From Pontibacter aydingkolensis (GTDB taxonomy: Bacteria > Bacteroidota > Bacteroidia > Cytophagales > Hymenobacteraceae): 64,000 nt of DNA. The translations under genes and the position numbers were made by a program. The stretch is from the NCBI RefSeq assembly GCF_019443125.1, contig NZ_JAHYXK010000006.1, forward strand, positions 182,880-246,879, written 5' to 3'. Position 1 is the first letter of the stretch; every line of letters begins with the position of its first letter. Positions 9,256-17,006 of this stretch are shown in pieces. The notes under the pieces were generated by a model. It made no database searches and was not told the origin of the DNA. It saw nothing but the letters and a program-made list of their open reading frames with translations.

Positions 9256-9702
9256 CTATTGCTTTGCGCTGGTACCTGTTTTTTCCTTGATATTGGTTAC
9301 AATGTACACATGCTTCGCGCCTTCAGCAGCGTTAGAATGTACTGTAATTGCTTTCTTTTGCTGGCCAAGTCTGCCGGCGCTGTTATACTTTGCTGTAATA
9401 GAACCACTCTGACCTGGCATTACAGGCTCCTTAGTCCAGGCTGGTGTTGTGCAACCGCATGTTACATCTACGCGCTCAATTACAAGCGGCTGTGTACCAG
9501 TGTTCTTAAATTTAAATACATGCTCTACAACATCGCCTTGAGTAATGTCGCCGAAGTTATGCTCATTCTCTTCGAAGGTAAGAGCAGGGCCATTAACTGC
9601 CTGCTCTGATGGTGCGGAAGCTTTGGCTTTTGGTTTTTCCTGCGCCACAGCGCCGCCGGCAACTAATGCGGCAAATGCGAAAGAAAGGAGTATTTTTTTC
9701 AT
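9256..9702 (-). CDS. DUF1573 domain exported protein
   Basis: The 148-residue protein has a clear signal peptide (to AVAQ at about residue 21) and one DUF1573 immunoglobulin-like domain. The family motifs are HNFGDITQG, F-x-N-TG and the VDVTCGCTTPAW segment with its conserved cysteines. It probably acts in the periplasm or outer membrane; the exact role is unknown. The frame is open to 9765, but the ATG at 9702 starts the signal peptide directly and is preferred. Confidence 0.9.
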   Translation of the reverse strand: MKKILLSFAFAALVAGGAVAQEKPKAKASAPSEQAVNGPALTFEENEHNFGDITQGDVVEHVFKFKNTGTQPLVIERVDVTCGCTTPAWTKEPVMPGQSGSITAKYNSAGRLGQQKKAITVHSNAAEGAKHVYIVTNIKEKTGTSAKQ

Positions 9703-9781
9703 TTTGTAAAGGATTAAGATTAATGGGATAGCTATTATACTTGTATTGCAGCAAAAACGATGCAAAATATCTTTTCTTTTG

Positions 9782-11188
9782 TCAGCTAACTAATAATTGT
9801 TGGTTAAAGTTCAGCAAATACAGTTCCTCAGAGGATCTCGTGAGGGCTGTATAAAGCCATCTGGCAAACTCCTCATTTACCATATCATCCTTCAAAAAGC
9901 CCTGATCCACAAACACGGCCTTCCATTGGCCACCCTGTGCTTTATGGCAGGTAAGGGCATAGGCAAACTTTACGAGCAAAGCGTTTAAGTACGGATTTTT
10001 CTTCAGCTCTTTGTAACGCTCACGCTTGTTCGGAATATCCATGTAATCTTTCAGCACCTCCTCGTACAATTTCTTGTTCTGATCCTGCGGTAAAGCCGGC
10101 GCATCGGTATAAAGTGTATCCAACATGATCTTTACCTCTTCCTCCGGTGCATCAGGATAATCTACAAACCTGACCCGCACATCGGCAAACCTAAAGCCAT
10201 ACATATCTTCGTCGCGGATGATCTTGGTTACCTCCACAAAGTCGCCGTTGGCCATGAAGCCTATGTCGGAATCTTTAGCCAGCCAGAAGTAGTTGTTACG
10301 CACAATCATGAGGTAATCTCCTACGCCAATCTCGTCTTCAGCAAAGAAAATACGCCTGCGGATGTGCTGGTTGTACATGTTAGCCATTTTGTTAGACCGG
10401 CAAATAACAATAGTGCCTTCTACGCCATACTTATCATAGGCGTATCGTAAGCCATCCTCCAGCTTTTCCCCGGTCATCTGGTAAATGTCGCGCCAGCCTT
10501 TGGTAAAAAGCTTTATCTCCAGTTTCTCCTGCTTCATGCGGTCACGCAGCTGGGTTGCGTTCATCAGAATTCCGGATGCTTCTGCCTGGCGCATCACCTG
10601 TTTTAGCTCCATCTGCTGCACATGGCACCGGAAGTTGCTTTTCATGTACTCACTGTCCAGCGACGGGCTAAGCGTTTGGCCAACCGGTGGCAACTGGGCT
10701 GTGTCGCCTATCAGCAAGAGCTTGTTGTTCTTTTTATCAAACACATACTGCAACAGGTCCAGCAATAAACCATTTTCTCCAAAGCCGCTTTCATCTGAGA
10801 TCATCGAGGCCTCATCCACTATATAGACTGTGTTGTCGGCTTTGTTAGGCATGCGGGTAAAAGCAAGTCCTTCCGAGAAAGGATTGGCGGTTTGCCGGTA
10901 GATCTTTTTATGGATCGTGTGAGCAGGTTTGCCGCTGTAACTCGACATTACCTTGGCAGCACGGCCAGTTGGGGCCAGCAGCACATACTTGTACCCAAAC
11001 TTGTTCAGTATCTTTACAAGCGAAGTTACCACGGTTGTTTTACCCGTACCGGCATATCCCTTTAAAAGGAAAACCTGCCGCTCCTGCTCTTTGGAAAGTA
11101 TAAACTCGTCCAGTTTCGTAAAAAGCATCGCCTGGTCCTCGGTTGGCTCAAATGGGAAACTGGAACGTAAGGCTTCTACTGGACGCAT
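9782..11188 (-). CDS. RecD-like superfamily 1B DNA helicase
   Basis: The 468-residue protein has Walker A GYAGTGKTT at residues 44-52, motif II VDEASM, motif III GDTAQLPPVG, and the C-terminal motif VI region ALTCHKAQGGQW followed by YTALTRSSEELYL. This is the compact SF1B (Dda/RecD2-like) helicase common in Bacteroidota, acting 5' to 3' in DNA repair or replication restart. The accessory RecB and RecC subunits are not nearby, so it is probably stand-alone. It is transcribed alone. Confidence 0.88.
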   Translation of the reverse strand: MRPVEALRSSFPFEPTEDQAMLFTKLDEFILSKEQERQVFLLKGYAGTGKTTVVTSLVKILNKFGYKYVLLAPTGRAAKVMSSYSGKPAHTIHKKIYRQTANPFSEGLAFTRMPNKADNTVYIVDEASMISDESGFGENGLLLDLLQYVFDKKNNKLLLIGDTAQLPPVGQTLSPSLDSEYMKSNFRCHVQQMELKQVMRQAEASGILMNATQLRDRMKQEKLEIKLFTKGWRDIYQMTGEKLEDGLRYAYDKYGVEGTIVICRSNKMANMYNQHIRRRIFFAEDEIGVGDYLMIVRNNYFWLAKDSDIGFMANGDFVEVTKIIRDEDMYGFRFADVRVRFVDYPDAPEEEVKIMLDTLYTDAPALPQDQNKKLYEEVLKDYMDIPNKRERYKELKKNPYLNALLVKFAYALTCHKAQGGQWKAVFVDQGFLKDDMVNEEFARWLYTALTRSSEELYLLNFNQQLLVS

Positions 11189-11483
11189 TCTTTTTAATTA
11201 TGAATGATAAATTAGGAATGGGTGACGTGTAATTAGGTACAATGGCGCGAGCGTCCTCGCTCGTGACTTGCTATATAGGGGCCTCTGGCCCTTATTAACC
11301 ATACTTTCCTTACCTGCTTTACAACAGAGAAAGCTGCTTTTTAAATCCGTTAAGCAAAGTGAAAGTAGTTGCTTCGTCGCTACCAAGACGCAAAGTATTG
11401 CGTCTCAACAACGCTGCTTTGTAGCCAGCAAGACGTTCACAGGTTTGTAAAACTCTGTGAGGTCATTGTAACTCTCTAACTCT
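11189..11483. repeat. Intergenic region with several dispersed repeats
   Basis: The 295 bp between the helicase and the thioesterase carry no gene. They hold a compact hairpin at about 11244-11264 (GCGAGCG/CTCGCTCG type) and, at 11368-11408, an inverted copy of the GTAGAGACGCAATACTTTG family that matches 6282-6320 including the TAGCGACGAAGC tail. At 11464-11505 a CTCTCTAACTCTCTATCTC gene-tail repeat runs into the thioesterase and encodes its last residues. Confidence 0.7.
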
Positions 11484-11933
11484 CTATCTCTTTAACTCCT
11501 CTGGCTTAATGTTGGCCATACTTGCACTTGCCTTGGCAATCAGCAGCGGCTCGTCAGTACCGCAAACAACGTATACTTCAGCCTCGCAGAAATTTAGTTT
11601 GCGGCCCTGCTTTATTACGTAACCTTTCGCCAGCAACTTATCGCCAACTCCCGGATGAAAGTATGATACCTTAATTTCGGCGGTTACTACATGATGGCCT
11701 TTGGGAACAAGACTGACAGCGGCAAAACCAGCTACGATATCAGCCAGTGTGGCAATTACGCCGCCGTGGGCAAAACCTTTGTGCTGTTTGTGTTTTTGTT
11801 CAAGTATAAGTTCGCCTTCTACCCTGCCAATTTCTATCTTTGTTACGTTAAAGCCCATGAGCTTCATAAACTCCTGACGCTCCAACTTTTCGCGTATGTC
11901 CTGTTCAAAATCAGGATTAAACGTTTGAATCAT
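11484..11933 (-). CDS. PaaI/YiiD-type hotdog-fold thioesterase
   Basis: The 149-residue protein is a single hotdog domain. The GFAHGGVIATLADIVAGFAA stretch (about 53-72) is the typical catalytic helix segment of PaaI-like acyl-CoA thioesterases, followed by TAEIKVSYFHPG. It probably hydrolyses an acyl- or aryl-CoA thioester in the cytoplasm. The final residues (PEELKR) are encoded by a dispersed intergenic repeat, so the C-terminal tail may be a recent change. It is divergent from the Nudix gene, 37 bp away. Confidence 0.88.
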   Translation of the reverse strand: MIQTFNPDFEQDIREKLERQEFMKLMGFNVTKIEIGRVEGELILEQKHKQHKGFAHGGVIATLADIVAGFAAVSLVPKGHHVVTAEIKVSYFHPGVGDKLLAKGYVIKQGRKLNFCEAEVYVVCGTDEPLLIAKASASMANIKPEELKR

Positions 11934-11970
11934 TCTGTAAATTTACGACCAAACCCATTGCTTAACAAGC

Positions 11971-12462
11971 ATGACAGAATTAAATCCTAAAGCAGCCGGC
12001 TATTCAGAAAAGCTGCGTGTACGCGTTTGCGGCATCTGCATTAAAGATGATAAACTGCTATTAATAAAGCACGACCATACCATAGGTAACAAAGCGTTTT
12101 GGGCTCCTCCAGGTGGTGGCCTTTCTTACGGCGAAACAATGAAAGATTGCTTAAAACGTGAGATGCTTGAGGAAACTGGACTACATGTAGAAATAAACCG
12201 CTTTTTGTTTGTGAATGAGTTTATGCAGCAACCCCTGCATGCCGTTGAGTTCTTTTTTGAAGTAAGTATAACAGATGGAGAATTGCTAACCGGCTCAGAC
12301 CCTGAAGTAACCAGGGAGCAGCAGTTAATACAAAAGGCGCAGTGGCTGCCAATCAAAGAAATATTGGCGATACCCTTACCTGATAAGCACCGTGTGCTGC
12401 AATACCTTATCTCTCTGGACGACCTACTGGGCCAGGACCATTATTTTATCTCAGGTAAGTAG
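11971..12462 (+). CDS. Nudix hydrolase
   Basis: The 163-residue protein has an intact Nudix box from the glycines of PPGGGLSYGE through REMLEETGL, fitting GX5EX7REUXEEXGU. The N-terminal strand RVRVCGICIKDDKLLLIKH is usual for the fold. The substrate (a nucleoside diphosphate linked to a moiety X) cannot be told from sequence. It is divergent from the thioesterase; the short shared region holds TAAATTTA, which reads nearly the same on both strands and could be a shared -7 element. Confidence 0.88.
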   Translation: MTELNPKAAGYSEKLRVRVCGICIKDDKLLLIKHDHTIGNKAFWAPPGGGLSYGETMKDCLKREMLEETGLHVEINRFLFVNEFMQQPLHAVEFFFEVSITDGELLTGSDPEVTREQQLIQKAQWLPIKEILAIPLPDKHRVLQYLISLDDLLGQDHYFISGK

Positions 12463-12544
12463 CCTTGCTGCCGTTTGCCAGATTTTTTTTATACTTGCAT
12501 AAGCAGCTTGGCCATGTTTCGGCAATGCTTTAGAAAACCATACT

Positions 12545-13432
12545 TTGAACACAACAAGCACACACTTCCGGCTTTCCTTTAAGATCCACGACGAGGCATT
12601 TTCGCTGGCACAGGCTGCCACCTGTAACTTATACATGGCAGTGGGCCACAGATCACTGCGACTGGCCGTGGTGGATACAAGCCGCAACAAATTTGTAGTG
12701 TTGGAAGATTATGAGCTTTTATCTGTTTTCTCGCCGGTGCAGGTAGCGGAGCAGCTGCGCTTAATGGCAACGGAAAACCCTTTGCTACAGGAAAAAAACT
12801 GGCAAACTGTAAGAGTCTCTGTCAGTAACCTGCATTTTACCTTAGTCCCCGAAACGCTTTACGACCCCGATCATCAGTTAGATTACCTGCGCCTGCACAG
12901 CCAGTTTGATCCGCAGCACGACAATGTGTTTTCCTACAGGCACAGTGGCCTGGAGGCCGTTAACATCTTCTCGATTGACACTGCACTATACGAAGCATTG
13001 CAACATGTTTTCCCGGATCGTCCGCTGCAGATCGTACACCAGACAAGTGCCCTCATTAAAAGTATACTTCACCAGGCAAGCCGCCTAACAGAGCGTAAAA
13101 TCTATGCTTTTGTAGAGCGTAATTATGTAACAGTGCTGGTGGCAGGCCAGAGCGGACTCGAGTTCTGCAATATTTTTCATTACCTGAGTCCTGAAGATTT
13201 TATTTACTACATCATATTTGTGATGCAGGAGCTAAAGCTAAACCCGGAGCAGGAGACCATTACTGTTTGGGGAGATATCACCCACGACTCTACCCTGTTT
13301 TCAACGCTGCAAAAGTATATCCGTAATGTGAAGCTAGGCAAAAAACCTGCTGATGTAGAATACAGCTATAAATTCCACGACCTGTTTGAGCACAGGTATT
13401 TTGAGTTGTATAGTATGCATTTTTGTGAATGA
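12545..13432 (+). CDS. DUF3822 family protein
   Basis: The 295-residue protein belongs to a Bacteroidota-specific family with an actin/hexokinase-like fold (N-terminal LYMAVGHRSLRLAVVDTS, later YAFVERNYVTVLVAGQSGLEFCN). The function is unknown, but it is usually found just upstream of coaD, as here. The start is TTG at 12545: the first ATG lies at residue 30, inside the first conserved strand, so the TTG is better supported. Here the DUF3822-coaD pair is split by a 488-bp element carrying a four-helix-bundle gene that begins 2 bp after this stop codon. Confidence 0.85.
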   Translation: MNTTSTHFRLSFKIHDEAFSLAQAATCNLYMAVGHRSLRLAVVDTSRNKFVVLEDYELLSVFSPVQVAEQLRLMATENPLLQEKNWQTVRVSVSNLHFTLVPETLYDPDHQLDYLRLHSQFDPQHDNVFSYRHSGLEAVNIFSIDTALYEALQHVFPDRPLQIVHQTSALIKSILHQASRLTERKIYAFVERNYVTVLVAGQSGLEFCNIFHYLSPEDFIYYIIFVMQELKLNPEQETITVWGDITHDSTLFSTLQKYIRNVKLGKKPADVEYSYKFHDLFEHRYFELYSMHFCE

Positions 13433-13434
13433 GG

Positions 13435-13922
13435 AATTTTGAATGAGTGGATGAGTGAATTATTTTAGTACCTTAATTAGTTTGCAAGAGAAACAATTCA
13501 CCATTACTCAATGAGCAATAACAACTCCACATCTAAATGGGAATTTGCAGAGCAGTCTCGTAAACGCACTAAGAAATTGGCTATAGACACAATTCGCTTC
13601 AGTCAAAGCTTACCAAGAACGGATGAGGCAATTATCATGAAGCGTCAGCTTTTGAGATCAGCTACATCAGTTGGAGCAAACTATAGAGCCGCTTGCAGAG
13701 CGCGTTCGGCAGCAGAGTTTTACTCTAAAATAAGCATTGTAGTAGAAGAGGCTGATGAAACCCTATTTTGGCTTGAGCTGCTGGAAGAGTCCGGCACTAT
13801 ATCAAGGTCCTCAGTTTCAGGTCTTATGAAAGAAACAACAGAGATAGTATCCGTATTAGCAAAAGCAAGAAAGAACACCATTAAATAAATTCAATCATTC
13901 ACTCATCCACTCATTCAAAATT
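13435..13922. mobile_element. Putative mobile unit: four-helix-bundle gene between inverted repeats
   Basis: A perfect 26-bp inverted repeat bounds this 488-bp unit: 13435-13460 (starting AATTTTGAATGAGTGG) and its complement at 13897-13922. Three of the next four inward bases also pair. The only gene inside is the S23-type protein at 13511-13888. The unit fills the whole gap between DUF3822 and coaD, which are normally adjacent. Degenerate gene-less copies of the repeat occur at 6434-6470 and 48629-48660. No transposase is encoded, and whether the unit moves on its own is unknown. Confidence 0.65.
13511..13888 (+). CDS. Four-helix-bundle protein, S23/IVS-encoded family
   Basis: The 125-residue, all-helical protein shows family motifs of the 23S rRNA intervening-sequence protein group (TIGR02436): IDTIRFSQSLPRTDEA, QLLRSATSVGANYRAACRAR, then FYSKISIVVEEADETLFWLE. 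The basic patch around residues 47-65 could bind nucleic acid. Relatives are encoded inside rRNA intervening sequences or serve as the accessory protein (Avd) of diversity-generating retroelements; neither an rRNA nor a reverse transcriptase is present here. It lies between 26-bp inverted repeats (see the enclosing element). Confidence 0.88.
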   Translation: MSNNNSTSKWEFAEQSRKRTKKLAIDTIRFSQSLPRTDEAIIMKRQLLRSATSVGANYRAACRARSAAEFYSKISIVVEEADETLFWLELLEESGTISRSSVSGLMKETTEIVSVLAKARKNTIK

Positions 13923-13925
13923 GAC

Positions 13926-14405
13926 ATGAAACGCATCGCCCTCTTCCCCGGATCTTTCGACCCATTTACAAACGGACATTACGATGTGGTAATGCGGGGA
14001 TCTAAGCTTTTTGATGAGGTGATTGTGGCTATCGGTAACAACAGCAGCAAGCAACGCTATATTCCGGTAGATAAAATGTTTGAGGTAATGACCCGACTCT
14101 TTGCAGACCAGCCAAACATCCGGGTGGATACTTTTAAGGGTCTTACGGCAGAGTATGCCCGCGAAAGAGGTGCTCAGTTTCTGCTACGGGGCTTACGTAA
14201 CACCACCGACTTTGAGTACGAGAATACCATAGCACAGGCTAACAAGCACGTTAACCACGACCTGGAAAGCGTATTCCTGATCACATCACCGCAGTTGGCA
14301 GCCATCAGTTCCTCCATTATCCGGGAAATTCACCGGTTTGGTGGCAACGTGGACGAGTTTATACCTTTCCAGTTTTCAGAGATTGCAGATAGTGCTGCAC
14401 TATAA
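13926..14405 (+). CDS. coaD: Phosphopantetheine adenylyltransferase
   Basis: The 159-residue cytoplasmic enzyme joins ATP and 4'-phosphopantetheine to dephospho-CoA, the penultimate step of CoA synthesis. The nucleotidyltransferase motif PGSFDPFTNGH is at about residues 8-18 and the ISSSIIRE motif near residue 130. The length is typical. The ATG lies 3 bp after the right inverted repeat of the upstream element, so any promoter sits inside that element or upstream. The 3' end overlaps the convergent Nudix gene by 47 bp. Confidence 0.96.
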   Translation: MKRIALFPGSFDPFTNGHYDVVMRGSKLFDEVIVAIGNNSSKQRYIPVDKMFEVMTRLFADQPNIRVDTFKGLTAEYARERGAQFLLRGLRNTTDFEYENTIAQANKHVNHDLESVFLITSPQLAAISSSIIREIHRFGGNVDEFIPFQFSEIADSAAL

Positions 14406-15039
14406 AGGTAATGGAAGTATAAGCGTTGGGTAGCACCTCCAGCACTTCTTCCGGTGTCATCCAGCGTACTTCTTCAATAAATTCTTCTGCCTGCGGTTTC
14501 ATCAGGCTGTCGTCGGTGCAGTTCATCAGAAACCAGCTGGTTTTCTTTAATATCTTCTTGCCTTTGTAAGCGTAAGAGTGCCATGTTTTTGGCAGTTTTT
14601 CCAGCACCTCTACCTGTATATTACACTCCTCTTCCACTTCCCGTAGGGCGCCTTCTTTTACCTTCTCTTTCTTATCGAGTTTACCTTTAGGCAGGTCCCA
14701 AACGCCCAGGCGGTACATCATCAGTATCTTGCCGTCCTTTACCACTAAACCGCCGGCAGCTTTCACGATCTTGAACTGATCTTTCAGGTGTTCGATCAAG
14801 CGCTTCTTTTTATCAGTTACCAGCGTTAATGATTTTAGTTTCTTCAGCTTCTTCACTTCCATCAAGCGCACCAGGCGGTCAATCAGCAGCACGTCAGCAT
14901 CTTTTATCAGCACATCTCCTACCAGGTCTTTTGATGTAAAGTGATCAGAAGCCTTCAGAACAAGGTCATACTCATGCTTATACACCTTTTCAGATGCTGT
15001 TTTGAGGATCAGGGGAATATCGTTAATGAAAACGTTCAT
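14359..15039 (-). CDS. Nudix hydrolase with N-terminal extension
   Basis: The 226-residue protein has about 90 N-terminal residues of unassigned alpha/beta character (MNVFINDIPLIL, with a lysine-rich helix near residue 65-90) and then a Nudix domain (AAGGLVVKDGKILMM; box GKLDKKEKVKEGALREVEEE). The Nudix box fits the consensus. The substrate is unknown. Its stop lies 47 bp inside coaD on the opposite strand, an unusually large convergent overlap. It is divergent from pyrE. Confidence 0.88.
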   Translation of the reverse strand: MNVFINDIPLILKTASEKVYKHEYDLVLKASDHFTSKDLVGDVLIKDADVLLIDRLVRLMEVKKLKKLKSLTLVTDKKKRLIEHLKDQFKIVKAAGGLVVKDGKILMMYRLGVWDLPKGKLDKKEKVKEGALREVEEECNIQVEVLEKLPKTWHSYAYKGKKILKKTSWFLMNCTDDSLMKPQAEEFIEEVRWMTPEEVLEVLPNAYTSITFIVQHYLQSLKTGKV

Positions 15040-15148
15040 GCATTTTGATACGTCAGATGAATGCGAAATTTACACAAATAGATAAATAAATCACGTTATT
15101 CAAAGCGCCTCAACTTAAAAAGGAAGATTATTTACGTAAATTCGACCC

Positions 15149-15787
15149 ATGGAATCTACGAACACAGCACATCAGGTAGCCTCATACTTGCTAGAGACAG
15201 AGGCCGTAAAACTAAGACCAGAGCAGCCGTTTAAGTGGAGCAGCGGCTGGAACTCACCTATTTACTGCGATAACCGTGTAACACTTTCCTTCCCGTATAT
15301 CCGCAGTTATATAAAGCAGCAGTTGGCAGAACTTATTAAACAAAACTTTCCGGATGCCGAGGCGATTGGTGGTGTAGCCACAGCCGGAATCGCGCAGGGT
15401 GCCCTGGTAGCAGATTGCCTGGAGATGCCTTTTCTGTATGTACGCCCCGAGCCTAAAAAGCACGGCATGGGCAACCAGATAGAAGGCCGAATTTTAGAGG
15501 GGCAGAAAATTGTGCTGGTAGAAGATCTTATCTCGACAGGCGGCAGTTCGCTGAAAGCTGCAGAAGCCGTAAAAGCAGCAGGCGCCGAAGTGATAGGCAT
15601 GGCCGCTATTTTTACTTATGGCTTTGCCGTGGCCGAAGAAAATTTCAAAAAAGCAGAAATACCACTGCACTGCCTGAGCAATTACAATGCTTTAACAGAA
15701 GCTGCAGTGGCAAATGGGTATATACCGGAGAGTGCAATGAGTACTTTGGCTGATTGGAGAAGATCGCCGGAGACCTGGGGTGCTTAA
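15149..15787 (+). CDS. pyrE: Orotate phosphoribosyltransferase
   Basis: The 212-residue enzyme of de novo pyrimidine synthesis forms OMP from orotate and PRPP. The PRPP-binding motif VLVEDLISTGGSS is at about residues 117-129, and the orotate loop KPKKHGMGNQIEG-like segment lies before it. Length and motif order are normal. The ATG at 15149 follows a TAAATTCG sequence resembling a -7 element only 9 bp upstream, so the leader would be very short. It is monocistronic. Confidence 0.95.
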   Translation: MESTNTAHQVASYLLETEAVKLRPEQPFKWSSGWNSPIYCDNRVTLSFPYIRSYIKQQLAELIKQNFPDAEAIGGVATAGIAQGALVADCLEMPFLYVRPEPKKHGMGNQIEGRILEGQKIVLVEDLISTGGSSLKAAEAVKAAGAEVIGMAAIFTYGFAVAEENFKKAEIPLHCLSNYNALTEAAVANGYIPESAMSTLADWRRSPETWGA

Positions 15788-16132
15788 TTTTAATCTTGTT
15801 CTAGAAGGATGTTAGGAGGAGGCAAAGTCTGCTTTTTGTCTCCTTTGTTTTATAGCAGCTATTAAACATCCCCCTTTGTCCCCTTCAAAGGGGGACTTTC
15901 TGCCTTTGTTATAGCTGAAGTATAAGCTTTATAGATGCAGCCAATCCTCGGACAGGTCGCGACCTGTCCCTACAAAAAACAAATAATGCTCATTCGGATT
16001 TCCTGATTTCCGTATTGAGGTTTAGGTTAAACAATGCACTGCTATACTTCAACCATAAAATCATTTAAATCAATTTAATCCCTTTCTGCGGCAAGCAATC
16101 CTGGCAATCTTTTAATCCTAAAAATCCTAGTC
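15788..16132. repeat. Intergenic region with REP-like and palindromic repeats
   Basis: The 345 bp between pyrE and the phosphoesterase hold no gene. At about 15867-15902 is a CCCCCTTTGTCCCCTTCAAA...GGGGGAC unit whose core GTCCCC/GGGGAC folds on itself; it resembles the C-rich repeat family at the DUF559 gene. At 15950-15969 is a perfect 20-bp palindrome, repeated at 19069-19088. AAGTATA and TATACTT occur at about 15918 and 16043. Confidence 0.7.
15950..15969. repeat. 20-bp perfect palindrome, copy 1
   Basis: GGACAGGTCGCGACCTGTCC reads identically on both strands. An exact second copy lies at 19069-19088 inside a MITE-like element. The flanking base pattern also extends partly (CCTACAA here, GTAGG before the other copy). 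Confidence 0.9.
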
Positions 16133-16630
16133 ATGAAAATAGGCCTCCTCTCCGACACCCACTCCTACCTCGACGATCAGATTATCCGATTGCTTTCTGA
16201 CCGTGACGAGATATGGCATGCCGGGGACTTTGGAAGTATAGCAGTATCTGACAGGCTAAGTGATATTGCACCGCTACGGGGCGTTTATGGTAATATAGAC
16301 GATGCTACTATCCGGCAAGTACACTCTAAGGTAAACCGCTTTACTGTAGATGGACTGGATGTGATGATGACGCATATTGGCGGTTATCCCGGCAAATACC
16401 ACCCCGATGTGCGCCAAAGTGTAAAAGATAATCCGCCGCAGCTATACATTACAGGCCACTCGCACATACTTAAAGTAATGACGGATAAAAGCCTGAACAA
16501 CCTGCTGCACATTAACCCGGGCGCGGCCGGCATGCACGGCTTTCACAAGATCCGAACCATGGTACGGTTTGATGTTGAAGCCGGGCAGGTAAAGAACCTG
16601 CAGGTAATTGAACTTGGCAAAAGGGCATAA
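16133..16630 (+). CDS. YfcE/MJ0936-type metallophosphoesterase
   Basis: The 165-residue protein is a compact calcineurin-like phosphoesterase. Metal-binding motifs are present: LSDTHSY near residue 6, HAGDFG near 30, VYGNID near 53, and the histidine motifs TGHSH and NPGA near the end. The size and order fit the YfcE family of phosphodiesterases acting on small substrates. It is cytoplasmic with no partner gene nearby; the downstream gene is convergent. Confidence 0.9.
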   Translation: MKIGLLSDTHSYLDDQIIRLLSDRDEIWHAGDFGSIAVSDRLSDIAPLRGVYGNIDDATIRQVHSKVNRFTVDGLDVMMTHIGGYPGKYHPDVRQSVKDNPPQLYITGHSHILKVMTDKSLNNLLHINPGAAGMHGFHKIRTMVRFDVEAGQVKNLQVIELGKRA

Positions 16631-16632
16631 AA

Positions 16633-16662
16633 AAAGTGTGCCTGCAGGAGCAAACACACTCT
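16633..16662 (-). terminator. Hairpin terminator for the small minus-strand gene
   Basis: AGTGTG at 16635-16640 pairs with CACACT at 16655-16660. Read on the minus strand the stem is followed by a run of T, so it fits the gene at 16739-16927. The stem is short. Confidence 0.5.
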
Positions 16663-16738
16663 GAAGTCTTTCGAAAACCCGCCAACCGAAGCTTTCACAG
16701 CGTTGGCAGGCAGATGGTTTTACTTTGCCGTAAAAAGA

Positions 16739-16927
16739 CTACTCAGCTGAAGTTTCTTCAGTTGTTTCTTTCTTGTTCTTTGGAGCTTCACCGAACTGAG
16801 CTCTTAGCTCGTCCATGTCAACGTTCTTGATAACTGGTGTTAACAACAGCTGCTTAATTCTGGCAACCTTGTTGTTTGCTCTCGCCTTATTCTTACGGTC
16901 TTTTCTTTTAAGTCTAGTAACTCCCAT
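16739..16927 (-). CDS. Small basic conserved Bacteroidota protein, unknown function
   Basis: The 62-residue protein has a strongly basic N-terminal third (MGVTRLKRKDRKNKARANNK), a helix with KNVDMDELRAQFGE, and a Lys/Glu/Thr-rich tail. I recognise the general type as a small protein conserved in Hymenobacteraceae but know no function; the basic N-terminus suggests RNA or ribosome contact. A good -7 element (TACTTTTG, 16953-16960 on this strand) lies 25 bp upstream of the start, which supports it being expressed. Confidence 0.75.
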   Translation of the reverse strand: MGVTRLKRKDRKNKARANNKVARIKQLLLTPVIKNVDMDELRAQFGEAPKNKKETTEETSAE

Positions 16928-16952
16928 CGTTGCAAAGTTTTAATTTGAAGGG

Positions 16953-16960
16953 CAAAAGTA
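16953..16960 (-). promoter_or_regulatory. Predicted -7 promoter element (TACTTTTG)
   Basis: It matches the Bacteroidota consensus TAnnTTTG on the minus strand, upstream of the small basic protein gene. Confidence 0.6.
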
Positions 16961-17006
16961 AAACATTATTTTTGAATTGTAAAGTATTTTTCTGAATCAA
17001 ATTGAT

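Noticed and set aside
13511..13888. Reading the four-helix-bundle gene as part of a diversity-generating retroelement (Avd)
   Set aside because: No reverse transcriptase, template repeat or variable repeat is present nearby.
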